Assembly (NCBI RefSeq): GCF_902150065.1
Contig: NC_044003.1
Coordinates: forward strand, 19,758,987 to 19,822,986
Origin: Myripristis murdjan
Lineage: Eukaryota; Chordata; Actinopteri; Holocentriformes; Holocentridae
Direction of reading: 5' to 3'
DNA length: 64,000 bases
The notes under the pieces were generated by a model. It saw only the letters and a list, made by a program, of their open reading frames with translations, was not told the origin of the DNA and did not search any database. Positions 1 to 11,500 of the stretch are shown here, piece after piece; positions within the stretch are counted from its first letter, which is position 1; the number at the start of each line of letters is the position of its first letter. The translations under genes were made by a program, and so were the position numbers.

Positions 1-619
1 CACTGCGCGGAGGCGTAATGAACGTTTACACAACTGACAAGGAGGTCTACTGCCGCAGGTGGAGCGAAGCCAGTGTATTGGAAGTTTGGCTGACCAGCGC
101 GCAGTGCACACACGTCACCAAAACGTCACAGGCAGGTTTCTGGAATGTCAGGCACATTAACAATGCAATAAATACCCACAAAAACCACTATTCAATGCTA
201 CTATCTCAATCAGCACATAAATTTACCTCCATATCAACTGTCCCGTCACAACTGATGTCAGATCACAGGAGATTGGCACCATTTGTGCTGATTGTGAGGT
301 TTTGGTGACGTGTGCGTACTGCGCGCCAGTCAGCCAAACTTCCACTACGCCGGCTGCGCTCCGCCTTGCGCTGAAAGTAGATCTGGTTTCAGGTGGCGAG
401 CTTTGGGCGTACCTCGGTGAAGCCTTTTGGCACGAAACTGTCACTGCGCCAAGCTGAATCTGTCAACACCTCCCCCTGCTGCGCCGCCACTCCCATCTCG
501 GTGCACCTCGGTCTGCAAAACTACCAAACTGTGCGCCCCAGGTTGCTCTGGTCGAAACTAGCTCTGCGCGGGGTTCGCCTCACTGCGCCACCCTGCGCTT
601 TGCCGGGACACTAGAGCCC
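1..619. mobile_element. Harbinger-like MITE, partial (cut by window edge)
   Basis: This stretch matches the right-hand three quarters of the complete element at 62957-63798: the same order of motifs, the same internal inverted segments around a GTTTTGGTGACGTG core, and the same end CTAGAGCCC. It has no coding capacity beyond short chance frames. It abuts a LINE relic directly, so it probably inserted into it. The left end lies outside the window, so its target duplication cannot be read. The assignment to PIF/Harbinger rests on the other copy, which has a 3-bp TAA duplication. Confidence 0.6.
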
Positions 620-1975
620 CTGGTGTTGAGTCAGATCAGATGGCAGGGATGCTGGTGAACAGACCTGGTAAACCCAAATGTATAGTGAGGGTGAACTGGG
701 AATCTTTCTGGAAGGTCTTCCACTCACACCTCCTGAGGAACTATTCCTAGATCTCTAGGGAGGCTGGGGACATAGAATCTGTCCCCCTTTAAAGCCTCCA
801 TTGTTGTAGTGGTAGAAATGACCTGCTGTCAGAAGGCCATCACTGCCTGTTGTGCTGGCAACTAAAGGACCCAGTGGGGACACCATTGGTGATAGAGGCT
901 ATCAGACTGAAGAATGAGGTTGTCTGAGGATGTGGTCAGACAGTGGCGGCAAGAATCTGAGGAAGTCCGCTTTCACACCCTTGTTGGAGTAGGCATCGCC
1001 CGAGGATTGGCGGAGTCATCATCCATCTCCCTGGCTAAGATCACTTAAGTGGTGAGGAAACTCCGCAGTGGCAAGGTGCCAGGAGCGGATGAGATCTCTC
1101 CTGTGCAGTGCACTGAAAAGGACAGTGACCTCAGGGCAGTGACCTCAGGGTTGCATCTCTACTCTTTGCAAATGATGTGGTTCTGCTGGCCTCATCCAGC
1201 TGTGGCCTTCAGAATATATTTGGGCAGTTTGCAGCCAAATGTTAAGCAGTCAGGATGAGGATCAGCACCTCCAAATCTGAGGCCATGGTTCTCTGTAGGA
1301 AAGAGGGGGTTGTGAGTTCCTGCCTGAAATGGAGGAGGTTTAAGGATCTTGGGGTCTGTGTGAGGGTATGAGTGAGTGTAAAATGGAACAGGAGACTGAC
1401 AAATGTATCAGGGTAGTGCCTGCAGTTATGCAATCTTTGTAGTGGACCACCATGGTTTGTGCGGGTTTAGTCAGAAGGCAAAGCTCTCAATATACTGGTT
1501 AATCATGTGTCCCAACCCTCACTTATCATCATGAGCTGTGTGTAGTAAGGGAAAAAATTAGATCCTGGATGCAAGCAGTGAAAATGAGCTTCCTCTGCAG
1601 AGTGGCTTCGCACACCCTTAGGCAGAGGTTGAGGAGTTAGGACTTACAGAAGGGGCTCAGAGTATAGCTGCTGCTCCTTCACATTGAGAGGAGCCCTTTG
1701 AGGTGGCTTGGTCATCTAGTTAGGATGCCTCCCGGGCGCCTTCCTGTGAAGGTCTTCTGGGCACGTTAGACTGACAGGAGATAACTGGGTAGGCCCGGGA
1801 GACAGGGATGGCTACATATCCCATCTGGCCAGGGAATGCCTTGGAATCCTCCAAGAGGAGCTGGTGGATGTGGCTGGGAAAAGGAACATCTGGACACCGC
1901 TCCTTAACATGCTACCACTGTGAGCTGGTCCAAGAAAAGCGGAAAAAAATTGATGGATGAATGAATGGATAAATC
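620..1975 (+). mobile_element. RTE/Rex3-like LINE relic, copy A
   Basis: This is a decayed non-LTR retrotransposon. Reading through many stops and frame changes, the translation contains VNRPGKPK-like and EAGDIES-like linker motifs, a reverse-transcriptase piece (LHLYSLQMMWFCW corresponds to a LLFADDVVLLA motif), and the C-terminal DYxSxLAxExL region. The 3' end is a short GATGGATGAATGAATG-type tail at about 1945-1975, as in RTE elements. The same relic recurs at 15770, 22375, 33086 and 54895. The clade name comes from memory of fish LINE proteins and is less certain than the LINE call itself. Confidence 0.75.
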
Positions 1976-3503
1976 ACCAAGATCTGATTGCCCAATGGAT
2001 GAAGGAAACCTTATTCTCTTTCCAAAAGCCAGAAATTAACCTAAAGTATTAGATAATATTATGTCCCTTATCATACTGAATAATTATTAATTCTTCCTCT
2101 GTATGAATACTAAGAATGGGCTGCTCTGTGACTACCCTGCTGCATTTTTGCACCCTCTTGCATACTCGAACTGTTGCCATCTGGACAATTAGAAATGACT
2201 GACCCACATCTATGCTACTAGACTGAAATCTGGTATTAGTTAAATAATCTCAGGCACACAATCAAGAATTCTTGAAGGTTGATCCATTCATAACAGTATA
2301 CATTTGGTGGTGGATTTATTAAATTCTAGTCACTGTAATCACCCACCTCAGTGGAGGTTTACGAGTCAACATAACTGATAATACCTGTGTGGATGCTCAG
2401 GGTGGGGAAGGTGAGGGGGCTTGGGGCATTTCCACTAGTCTCTCATGGAGGAGCCAATACATTTTGAGGCTTCAGCACAGTTCATGCCTTATGCTATGGA
2501 AGTATTAGACATTGTGTTGCTGCCACTTACAAATCTACAATGTGAACAGACAATTTATATCCTCAGTGAAATCAAAATTTCGTTCTTTCTCTCCATTTCC
2601 CAAATGTCAAGTTAGACGTCCCTAGGCCACAGGCTAATTCTTGTGTGATGTCATGTGGAGCGAAACACTGAGTTGAGAAATGACACAGGAGGCCAAAAGT
2701 AAATCTTATCTGCATATGAGGTTTATTTTATTTTTGACTGTTAAACACAACAGCCTGCTGACTGAGTTTTTATTGTGAAAAGTTCATACAATCTGTTATC
2801 GATAATTTTTTCTGTGTAATGGATATGATTTAAAATGTAGTGAAGTACAATATTCACGCAAAAATGTACTTATGTAAAAGCAAAAATACTGACCTTCAAA
2901 AATTCTCAAATGTACAAGTATACACACAAAAAAACTACTCAGTTACAGTAACATTTGTAAATGTAATTCTTTATTTCCACCTCTGGTTTTAAAGCTCCTT
3001 TCATGTGATTTCTCAGAATAAAATCTACTTCCATGTTTTTAATGGGGGAGTAACCAGATGTTTGAGATTGACATTTAAGGCGTCCATTTAAATTTCAAAA
3101 AAAGCATAAGCAGCCATTCTCAGATTAGCAAGAGTTATCTTATTATTATGTGATGTTAAAGTAAAATTTATAACAATCATATGATATTGTGTTGATATTA
3201 TGTTGTGAAAATGATATAAGATTATATTAATGTGAGATTACATGAATGCTCTGCCTCAGTGCCTAGCTGTAAATAATGAGAGAGTAATGGCTTTGTTATA
3301 TTCATAATAAATCTTATTATTATTATTATTATTATTAAAAATAGCAAAAGCAGCTACTCTGAATGCAGAGAGACTTATCTTATTTTTATGTTACAGTAAA
3401 ATAATTAAGCAGTGTTTATTGGACATTATAGATCCTGCAAAAAAAAAAAAAAAAAAAAGAATCCTGAAAAAAGTTGCATCAGTGCCTAAGAGTAAATAAT
3501 GAG
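1976..3503. repeat. 3' flanking block of TAAR-1, duplicated across the array
   Basis: There is no gene here. The block recurs downstream of TAAR-2, -3, -4 and -5 (about 11740-12738, 18600-20488, 23100-24536 and 36730-38481). Inside it, about 2830-2990 resembles the end of a fish hAT element (minus-strand CAGAGGTGGAAAT, then many AAGTA/ACTT steps), also present in the other copies, so that insertion predates the duplications. An ATT microsatellite lies at 3306-3337 and a poly-A run at 3439-3458. A plus-strand TTTATT at 3415-3420 is a minus-strand AATAAA about 85 bp past the TAAR-1 stop and could be its polyadenylation signal. Confidence 0.7.
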
Positions 3504-4505
3504 TCAGAGCAGTTTTGAGTTTGAAAAATCACACTGAAAAATTCTTCCAGAAATTATCATTCTGAAAGCCGCTCGGAACCAGCTGTAAAAGAAGGCATAA
3601 ATAAAGGGATTGAGCACTGAATTTGACCATCCGAGCATGGTAAACACTTCAATCACAAATATTGGAATTGAATAATTAATTAGTGGGTTTAAGGTCACAG
3701 CAGTAAAGGCAGGGGCCCAACAGATCAGAAAAGCTCCCATAACAATAGTTAGAGTTTTGGTGGCCTTCCTCTCCATCTTACTGACAGATGCTCCAGATTT
3801 TACTCTCTGACAGTTTGAGTTCTGGATGCTCCTTGCCTGTTTCTGTGCTACCAGGAAAATCTTTAGGTAGATACTGAGCATTATAACTGCTGGGAGGTAA
3901 AATGAGAGAACACATCCAGTGATGCCTGAAATATCAATATTAAATGAAAAACAACGCCCTTCACATTTTCCTTCTTTAAGTCCCATAATTATGACACCAA
4001 TTCCAACCAGGGCAGAAACTCCCCAGCAGACCAGGATCATCATCACAGCAGCACGAACATTTATTTTACTTTCGTACCTCAGAGGATGACACACTGCATA
4101 ATATCTGTCAATAGAAATAAAACATAAATTCAGAATAGAAGATGTGCCGAGGAAAACATCAAGGCTGTGTCCCATCTTACAAATTAAATCTGCAAGATAT
4201 GAACAAGAATCTACAGAGAGTGCTATGATGAATGGCAACACTAAAGCCCCTACAAGGAGGTCAGACATGGCCAGAGAGAGAATCAGGTAGTTAGTTGGAG
4301 TGTGGAGCTGTTTGAAGTAAATGATGGAGATGATTATGAGAAGGTTTCCACACAGTTCCAGAACAGATAATGAGCCAAGGAAAACATATAACAAAGCATG
4401 CATTGTTGAGGGGATAATTGCCATTATACAAGATACATTTTCTGATTGATAACAGAGATGTATGTCCTTAACATCAGTCCTGCTAAAAATGAAGTCAGTT
4501 CCCAT
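3504..4505 (-). CDS. Trace amine-associated receptor, array copy 1 (TAAR-1)
   Basis: This is an intact single-exon class A GPCR of 333 residues, the usual TAAR length. Visible landmarks: N-terminal sequon N23-V-S and C26; N54 (TM1), D82 (TM2), C109, amine-anchoring D116 (position 3.32), DRY at 133-135, W161 (TM4), C181/C185 in the second outer loop, P205 (TM5), CWAP at 262-265 (TM6), and the TAAR fingerprint NSVLNPFIYAFFYSWF at 295-310. TAARs couple amines to Gs/Golf in olfactory neurons; that role is inferred here. Position 5.42 is Gly, so the second acidic site used by diamine receptors is absent. Unlike copies 2-5 it lacks the first sequon (S8 instead of N8), and it has E50 in TM1. The start is the only Met before C26 with conserved upstream context. 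The teleost subtype cannot be named. Confidence 0.95.
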   Translation of the reverse strand: MGTDFIFSRTDVKDIHLCYQSENVSCIMAIIPSTMHALLYVFLGSLSVLELCGNLLIIISIIYFKQLHTPTNYLILSLAMSDLLVGALVLPFIIALSVDSCSYLADLICKMGHSLDVFLGTSSILNLCFISIDRYYAVCHPLRYESKINVRAAVMMILVCWGVSALVGIGVIIMGLKEGKCEGRCFSFNIDISGITGCVLSFYLPAVIMLSIYLKIFLVAQKQARSIQNSNCQRVKSGASVSKMERKATKTLTIVMGAFLICWAPAFTAVTLNPLINYSIPIFVIEVFTMLGWSNSVLNPFIYAFFYSWFRAAFRMIISGRIFQCDFSNSKLL

Positions 4506-4840
4506 GCTCTCTGGCTCCTGCTATCCTGCTGAGAAAGGTTTTCAGATTTAAATGAACCATCAGTACAGTCATTTTTCAATTGCAACAATAACTGTTTTCT
4601 GGACTAAAGCTATTTTTTATTATATTTGAGTGATGTATAATTTTTCATAACGTACCTGTTAACTCACCAGATGGCTAATGCATCTATGATGAGGTGAGCT
4701 TTTCATCTCTGCCCCACTGAGTAACTAGCTCTGGACTTGACTCTCATATTTATCAGTCCCTGTCTTATTATCATAATTAATGCAACCTTGTTTTGACAAA
4801 TCACATGTGGGTAAGTATGCATTTGATTTACATGAGATCA
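4506..4840 (-). promoter_or_regulatory. TAAR-1 upstream block: promoter, noncoding exon, 5' intron
   Basis: Reading on the minus strand, a promoter-like stretch (TGCATTAATTATGATAA, an ATTA-rich homeodomain-like site, with TGATAAATATGAG following) leads to a leader ending GAGTTAACAG. A donor follows (AACAG/GTACGTT, intron start 4655), and a pyrimidine tract CCTTTCTC precedes a tandem CAGCAG acceptor (first AG at 4530-4529). The intron is about 127 bp and the ATG follows 24 bp later. The same layout is kept in all seven copies, which supports function. The splice sites and promoter are inferred from sequence only. Confidence 0.6.
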
Positions 4841-5085
4841 CAACAAGTTCATGATGAGTAACTTTAATCACTGCCTCAGACTTGTGCCTAAGCCAATTAC
4901 AAGGGCTCCACAGCTTTCTAAATAATTTTTATCTGTTAATCTTGATTATATTTTCTCATGATGCATTTGCAACAAACCTTCCTTAAAGGTTGGCTTCCTT
5001 AACGGTAGGCTGATAAACAAAAACCTGAAAAACCTATTACTGTCATTTGATACCTACTGTACTGTGTACTTTTTTCTAATTGTAG

Positions 5086-5845
5086 ATGGGGAATTGAACA
5101 TGAGTACAAAGCCACTGAGGAGTACACCTGGAGGATGAAGCCACACCACACCAACCTCAGAGTAAGGAAAGGAGGACTGGTCATCAACCCTCAATACCCA
5201 TGGTTAGGGGCAACTCCAGACAGCATACTAACATGTGACTGCCATGACTTCGGTGTGTTGGAGGTGATAGCTCCCAGCAGCCTTCAGAACAGCACTCTGA
5301 TGAAGAAAAGCCAACAGGATAACACGTTTTGTCTCCAAGAGGTTAACGGTATACTTTCATTAAAGCGAGACCATCAGTACTTCTATCAGATACAGACCCA
5401 AATTCATCTGACACAAGCAAGCTACTGCGCCTTTGCTGTCTGGGGACCAGGGCCACACAGTGAAGGAGAGATCCACATTGAGAGAATTCTACCTGATACT
5501 GACTTTTTTGAAACCATGTGTGAAAAGGTTCACATTTTTGTGCAGAAATGTGTAGTTCCTGAGCTAGTAGCAAAAGTGTTTACAGCACCTATTCTAGCAA
5601 CATCACTGCCAACCAAACCAACTGAAAGTAAGGGCTGTTACTGTGGGGGCCTGTCCTGGATAACGAAGACAGACTTGAGTGTAAATCTGGAATCTGTAAA
5701 AGGCAATACATTCATAGAAGTTGTTTCAAGATTGACGCCATTCATATTAAAGTGTCAATCTGGAAATGCAGTTACTGTAAACGTGAAATGGCTAAGCAAA
5801 GGTGGAATAACAAAAAACAACAGAATAAAGAGAACATTCCTGTAA
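5086..5845 (+). pseudogene. YqaJ-like nuclease, last exon(s), transposon-borne
   Basis: The frame opens after a good acceptor (TTTTTTCTAATTGTAG at 5070-5085) and runs 253 codons to a stop. It begins WGIEHEYKATEEYTW, a typical YqaJ/lambda-exonuclease opening, followed by GLVINPQYPWLGATPDS (the PxLxASPD-like motif with its catalytic Asp). The next catalytic strand normally reads ExKCP; here it is LEVIAP, so the lysine is gone and the nuclease is probably dead. Later HxxYxxQIQTQIHLT fits the helix after the active site. Upstream exons are missing. The protein would act with the transposase encoded convergently at 6286-7855. Confidence 0.65.
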
Positions 5846-6285
5846 ATGGGAAATAGCTTAGCAGAGGAGGAATAAATACAAACAGCACTGTTCATTTTGA
5901 GTTATTTTATTTGACAGTCAGAGGTACATATTTTAATAAAGGTTTGTATCAAAGAAATGTTATTGTCGTTATTTCATAAGAGTTAAGTCTGGGTTCTACT
6001 CATTGCTATCAGTGCTGTTTCCTAGCAGAGCTACAACATTATCCACTGGGTTCTCAGCAAAGGTAAATGGGGGTGCCAGGGATCAGGGGTGAGTTAATGC
6101 ATGGGTACACTGGGCACTTGGGAGGGCAGGTCCAGTAACCAGGGCCTCTTGAAGCGTTAACGAGCCCATGCCAGGGCTGAATAATGAGGTGTGTTCAGTG
6201 ACCAGTCTAGCCTGATGGAACAATGGATGGACACATTTGTCAGTGCACAGCACATGTTGACAATCTTATCTAAAAGTGTAGGACT

Positions 6286-7855
6286 TTAGGGATATGCAGC
6301 TTCACACATCTGAATTCCAATTGTACTTTGGAGAATCGTATATCGGTTACGAGCTTCTCCAATAATTCTTTCCACCTCATTGCGGACTGATGCAAGACCT
6401 CGTGTTGACTCAAACTCTAATGGACTCAGTTGCTTTTTACCTTTAGTAAATACTGGGTTCTTAAGCTGGGCGCTGTAGAGACCAACTGAGTCTGTCACAT
6501 CAAATCCCCTGTTTGCTAGTATTGCATCCCCTGGGTTGAGGTTCTCCAAGAGTCCACATCTCTCTGTAAGGAATTTGTCTGATGTTCTAAAGGTGGTGCA
6601 GGCTCAGGCGGTGGTGCAGGCTCAGGTGGTGCAGGCTCAGTGGGTGGATCAGCAGGCTCAGCAGGCATGGATGACAACTGTAGGAGAACATCCACTGCAT
6701 CCTTCTTCTTTTCTTCCTCCACCTTCTTGTTCTTTCTTTTCCTTGTCTGCTCCTTTAAGGATGCAAGTTTTTGCGATATAAATAAAAATATATCATATTA
6801 AACAGTATGGATGCCAAGAGGAAGAAGGTAGCCTGGATGTTTTTTTTCAGTAACACCATACACGAGGGAGTATATTCCCTTTACAAGGCGCCAGCCGAGG
6901 GAGATGGATTACTGAGGTGGAGTGCCACACCTGCCGTCAGTTCCCTTTACCTTCCACACATCTTAAGTTACCCAAGCTGCGCTTCCCATATGCTAGGTTG
7001 ATGGTGCCTGGTTTTGAACCCAGTTCCTTTTGGTCCTCTTCATATCCATACTCACCCCCGGCCTCACTGACTTCACTGACTGGAAAGGGAATATTATTAG
7101 TGCTTCCTTAGCATGCACACAATCTATTCTCTTGTTGACAGTTAGCTACTTAAGTCAACCCATTGCCCATTTTTGAAAGTACGTTCATATTTAAACATTA
7201 ACGTTACCTTTGCATGTCTTTCTCCCTCTTCCTCTTCTTGGTGATTGGTGTGTGTGAGCAGACAGATGGAACCCAGTCAGGAGATAAAGGGACATCCGAC
7301 TTGGCACCTTGGAGTAAATGATGATACATAACATGAGTTGACAACTTGATTGCTAACGTTGGCTAACGTCAAATTCATTTGAAAACTGTCCCAACACAAC
7401 TGCTAACAACTTATCAAACAGAAAAAAAGTCATTTTAACATTAACTAATTCGGTCCACAAAACATGGTTAATGTATCTTTATTTTTCATGGAGCAACTAA
7501 CATTAATTTAGTGTTGTTGACAAAGTGCCGGCTAACTTAGCTGGACAGCTAGCACTGCCATTAGCAGTGCTAGACAGAGTAACTTTGCTTTCATGTATCA
7601 GAAGATTTAGCTAGCAAAATACTTACTCTGAGTGTTGATGAGCTTAACGTTAATTTACCTTTGATGAAATGTTCACTGCAAAGACGTGTGTACTGAGATG
7701 GTTCCCATTCCTTCCCTTCACCGGGGACAGGTGCACGTTTGATAGCAGACAACCACTTCTTCCTCCTCTCTGGATCTGATGGGATCCTGTAAAAAATACC
7801 CCAGCCTTATCTCCTCATCGGTTAGAACACCCGATCACACAACAACTGTCCGGCA
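6286..7855 (-). pseudogene. THAP-domain transposase (DDE_4 type), decayed
   Basis: Minus strand. The first exon near 7855-7660 reads MPDSCCVIGCSNR, then a premature TGA and a frame slip, then RIPSDPERRKKWL and LCSEHF: a THAP C2CH zinc finger. A donor AAAG/GTAAAT follows. The next exon (about 7310-7208) encodes a KKRKRE basic stretch, and another (about 7080-6950) an acidic stretch. A proline/glutamate-rich linker lies at 6722-6520. The end (6549-6286) is [12 protein letters not shown] with KGKKQLS and [11 protein letters not shown], the C-terminal third of an IS5/Harbinger-like DDE core. The part carrying the first two catalytic acids appears deleted. The copy is dead. Confidence 0.65.
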
Positions 7856-8000
7856 TTGTGGCAAAGTCTAGATTGCTTTGCAATCGTTTTTGGTGGGCTG
7901 TGAACTGCTTGACTGCTTCTGGCGGGCTGCAGGCTAGAAGTCCATGCTAGATCACGTGACTTTCTGCCCTACGGAAGTCTTTCAGGGGGCATTCCCACAG

Positions 8001-8506
8001 AGTCGTGATGTCAACTGCAACCTCTCCATACACATGCATATCACACATTATCTGATTTGATATGCGCTAATTGGAATAACTGCCAGAACAGACAGATATT
8101 TATTTATTTATTTATTTACTATTGTAGGATTTCTAGCTTGGATAGACTATCATAAATAATGGGGAAATTATAAGAATAAACTATTCAACACTTTGAGAGT
8201 GATGTTTAGTTTATTACGGGAACTGAGCCGGAGGAAAGATGTAACAATGACTGATGAAACTACGTTTCTGGTGATCAAGCAGAAAAAGTAGTTTATATCG
8301 GGAATATTACACCCTTAGAAATGATAGCCTAGGCATGGAAATAATCATAAACAAACAAAACGGGCAGTCGGATCTTTACCGATTAGGGATCAAGAATTCC
8401 ACTCACAAAACCACTCAACAACGGACGTGAATTTAAACACACTTTATTTCTACAACTACTGATTATATACAACTAACTACGGTAGGTGATATATAGGGTT
8501 ACGGCA
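8001..8506. other. Stretch with no recognised feature
   Basis: AT-rich sequence with a short TTTA run near 8099-8118. I see no coding region, RNA gene or transposon end that I can name. Confidence 0.5.
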
Positions 8507-8705
8507 AACAACACAAACAAACAGAAATGAAAATGAAACATGTAATGAATGGGCAAAAATGGTAAGGAAACATGAAATGGATAAAAGCAAACAGAGACTG
8601 AAATGAAACAACACAAACAAACAGAAATGAAAATGAAACATGTAATGAATGGGCAAAAATGGTAAGGAAACATGAAATGGATAAAAGCAAACAGAGACTG
8701 AAATG
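8507..8705. repeat. Tandem repeat, two units of 100 bp
   Basis: The unit starting ACACAAACAAACAGAAATGA at 8511 repeats at 8611 with almost no change. Open frames across it on the minus strand are artefacts of the repeat: they translate the same unit in different phases. Confidence 0.9.
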
Positions 8706-9175
8706 TGGCACAAAATAGATATTGCATCAGTGCAAAACGAACCAATGTGTACCTAGAGAGTGAGCCAATTTGGAAACGCGGGGTGTAAGCCAATAAATGT
8801 TAAAATACCGCACCAGAGTCTAAGCAAATAGAGGATTGTGTTACTTGCTTGGCCTGGTGGAGATCTTGTCGGAGTTTCGAAGTTCGCGGTGTTGACGGCG
8901 GAGGGCCAGCTGGTTGTAGCAGGAGACAGGAGAGGATAGCGGCGTGCTGAGCTGGAGCTAAAGCTCGGGATGGAACGAACGCTCGCTGGAATGGACAGAC
9001 ACAGATGGAATTAATGGCCCTAGGATGGAAGTATTCCTCTAACAGATTTTCATATCATTCAACCTGCAAGGGGAATTTTGGAGATCACCTAAAAATCGAC
9101 ATTCCCTCACCCTGAGGGAAAATATATGTACACACATATATGTATATATATATGTACACATATATGTGTACACAC

Positions 9176-9208
<33 letters not shown>
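8706..9208. other. Unrecognised stretch ending in a CA/TA microsatellite
   Basis: 8706-9110 holds no gene I recognise; 8850-9000 is locally GC-rich. From about 9120 to 9208 it is alternating TATA/CACA repeat that directly adjoins the Tc1 copy. The microsatellite supplied the TA target. Confidence 0.6.
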
Positions 9209-10409
9209 CAGTACAGGCCAAAAGTTTGGACACACCTTCTCATTCAATGTGTTTTCTTTTTTTTTTTTCATGACTATTTACATTGTAGATTCTCACTGAA
9301 GGAATCAAAACTATGAATGAACACATGTGGAGTTATGTACTTAACAAAAAAAGGTGAAATAACTGAAAATATGTTTTATATTCTATTTTTTTCAAAATAG
9401 CCACCCTTTGCTCTGATTACTGCTTTGCACACTCTTGGCATTCTCTCGATGAGCTTCAAGAGGTAGTCACCTGAAATGGTTTTCCAACAGTCTTGAAGGA
9501 GTTCCCAGAGGTGTTTAGCACTTGTTGGCCCCTTTGCCTTCACTCTGCGGTCCAGCTCACCCTAAACCATCTGGATTGGGTTCAGGTCCGGTGACTGTGG
9601 AGGCCAGGTCATCTGCCGCAGCACTCCATCACTCTCCTTCTTGGTCAAATAGCCCTTACACAGCCTGGAGGTGTGTTTGGGCTCATTGTCCTGTTGAAAA
9701 ATAAATGATGGTCCAACTAAACGCAAACCGGATGGGATGGCATGTCGCTGCAGGATGCTGTGGTAGCCATGCTGGTTCAGTGTGCCTTCAATTTTGAATA
9801 AATCCACAACAGTGTCACCAGCAAAACACCCCCACACCATCACACCTCCTCCTTCATGCTTCACAGTGGGAACCAGGCATGTGGAATCCATCCGTTCACC
9901 TTTTCTGCGTCTCACAAAGACACGGCGGTTGGAACCAAAGATCTCAAATTTGGACTCATCAGACCAAAGCACAGATTTCCACTGGTCTAATGTCCATTCC
10001 TTGTGTTTCTTGGCCCAAACAAACCTCTTCTGCTTGTTGCCTCTCCTTAGCAGTGGTTTCCTAGCAGCTATTTGACCATGAAGGCCTGATTGGTGCAGTC
10101 TCCTCTTAACAGTTGTTCTAGAGATGGGTCTGCTGCTAGAACTCTGTGTGGCATTTATCTGGTCTCTGATCTGAGCTGCTGTTAACTTGCGATTTCTGAG
10201 GCTGGTGACTCGGATGAACTTGTCCTCAGAAGCAGAGGTGACTCTTGGTCTTCCTTTCCTGGGTCGGTCCTCATGTGTGCCAGTTTCGTTGTAGCGCTTG
10301 ATGGTTTTTGCGACTCCACTTGGGGACACATTTAAAGTTTTTGCAATTTTCCGGACTGACTGACCTTCATTTCTTAAAGTAATGATGGCCACTCGTTTTT
10401 CTTTAGTTA
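9209..10409 (-). mobile_element. Tc1-type transposon, truncated dead copy
   Basis: The left end CAGTACAGGCCAAAAGTTTG is the same inverted-repeat end as in the whole copy at 60764-62395, and the two are nearly identical across about 1.2 kb. The copy stops abruptly at about 10409, inside the first codons of the transposase, so the right inverted repeat is missing. Transposase frame: helix-turn-helix half, WSDESKF and FQQDNEPKH motifs are still readable, but the third catalytic residue is changed (NPIE to NPIQ), and the Trp two codons after it is a TAG stop at 9562-9564. It cannot encode an active enzyme. Confidence 0.9.
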
Positions 10410-10429
10410 CCTTTTAATTCACAGTGGGG

Positions 10430-11500
10430 AAAACATGAAGTCACAGACCCAGTGCGCGTCTCACCCGTTGGGCCCTTCGCCTACAAGAAATTACTTTCAC
10501 TGTGGGCTACAGGAAAGGAAAGTACAACATTGTACCAGCCATGGTTTACCACCTGCCTTCGCTACCCTGCTGTCAGTACAAGCGGAGGTGGGAAAGGACG
10601 TGCCCACCTCAGATGATCAAATATGGAAAGCTCAACAGGAGAATGCAGACTGCCAGCAGTTGTATAAGGCTGTAATGGAGAAGGAGAGGTCACATTGTCA
10701 GACTCAGCTAAATACACCATCCTGGAGGACAAAGTGTACAGGGTTTTACAACTGTCCCACAAGACCACCTACCAAGTCCTCATTCCTGAGAGTCTCTGAC
10801 CACTGCTGCTGCAGATGATCCATGAGGATCCCCTGGCTGGACACCTTGGCAGATATAAAACCTACAAAACCTCCTCTATTCAAATCCAACTGTGACAAAT
10901 GTATTGTGAAACAAAAATTAATCAGCATACCACCCACAAACGAACATGACGGAGAGAGTCAATCGGACAATGAAACAAATGATTGCGTCCTACATAGGAG
11001 AGAATCATAAGCACTGTGACAAACATCTACCAGAATTCCGTTTTGCTCTCAATTGAGCTGTGCATGAAGCCACTGGAGTCACCCCTGCGGAGCTGAACCT
11101 CGGACAGGCCCTCTGAGGACCAGCAGATGCTCTGCTTCAAACAAGGGATGTTACACCTGACTCCCCCAGTCACAAACAAATACCCCAACTTCAGGACCTG
11201 ACAACATTTGCACAGAACAATCTCACAAAAGCCAGAATCAGACAAAAACAGAATTACGATAACACTCACCGAGATCAGCAATTCCAGGAGGGAGACAGAG
11301 TATGCCTCCGGTGCCATCCACTTTCCAAAGCAGAGAAATCTTTTGCTGCAAAGTTGGCTCCCAAGTGACTTGGTCCATACTGTGTTGTTTCCCAGGTGAG
11401 ACCTGTCAACTTTGATATCATGCTGGAGGACAGTGGGCAAAACATGAAGGTGGTGCATGTTTCATTCACGTTTAAAGCCCTGTTATCCTACTGAGCAAGA
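10430..11500 (+). mobile_element. Ty3/gypsy-type integrase region, fossil
   Basis: Plus-strand fragments resemble the integrase part of a gypsy-class pol gene. There is a zinc-finger-like segment (DPLAGHLGRYKTYK) near 10830, a catalytic-core end with a HWDKHLPEF-like motif near 11010-11040, and a C-terminal segment with FQEGDRVW-like and VVHVSF-like motifs near 11280-11470. No LTRs or upstream gag/RT were found. It is a broken, old fragment with several breaks, directly abutting the truncated Tc1 copy. Confidence 0.65.

Larger units (their letters stand above)
5026..8000. mobile_element. Relic of a THAP-transposase plus YqaJ DNA transposon (ISL2EU-like)
   Basis: Two convergent gene remains lie here: a YqaJ-type nuclease on the plus strand (5086-5845) and a THAP/DDE_4 transposase on the minus strand (6286-7855). 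From memory, this pairing is the hallmark of ISL2EU (IS4EU) transposons. The left edge is where the TAAR-1 flank stops matching the other TAAR flanks, near 5026. I cannot find terminal inverted repeats or a clear target duplication, so both ends are approximate and the copy is probably truncated. Confidence 0.6.

Noticed and set aside
5343-5573. Minus-strand frame opposite the YqaJ exon
   Set aside because: Shadow of the recognisable YqaJ frame.
8473-8793. Phe-rich minus-strand open frames of 70-106 codons
   Set aside because: They translate a 100-bp tandem repeat in several phases; no codon or motif support.
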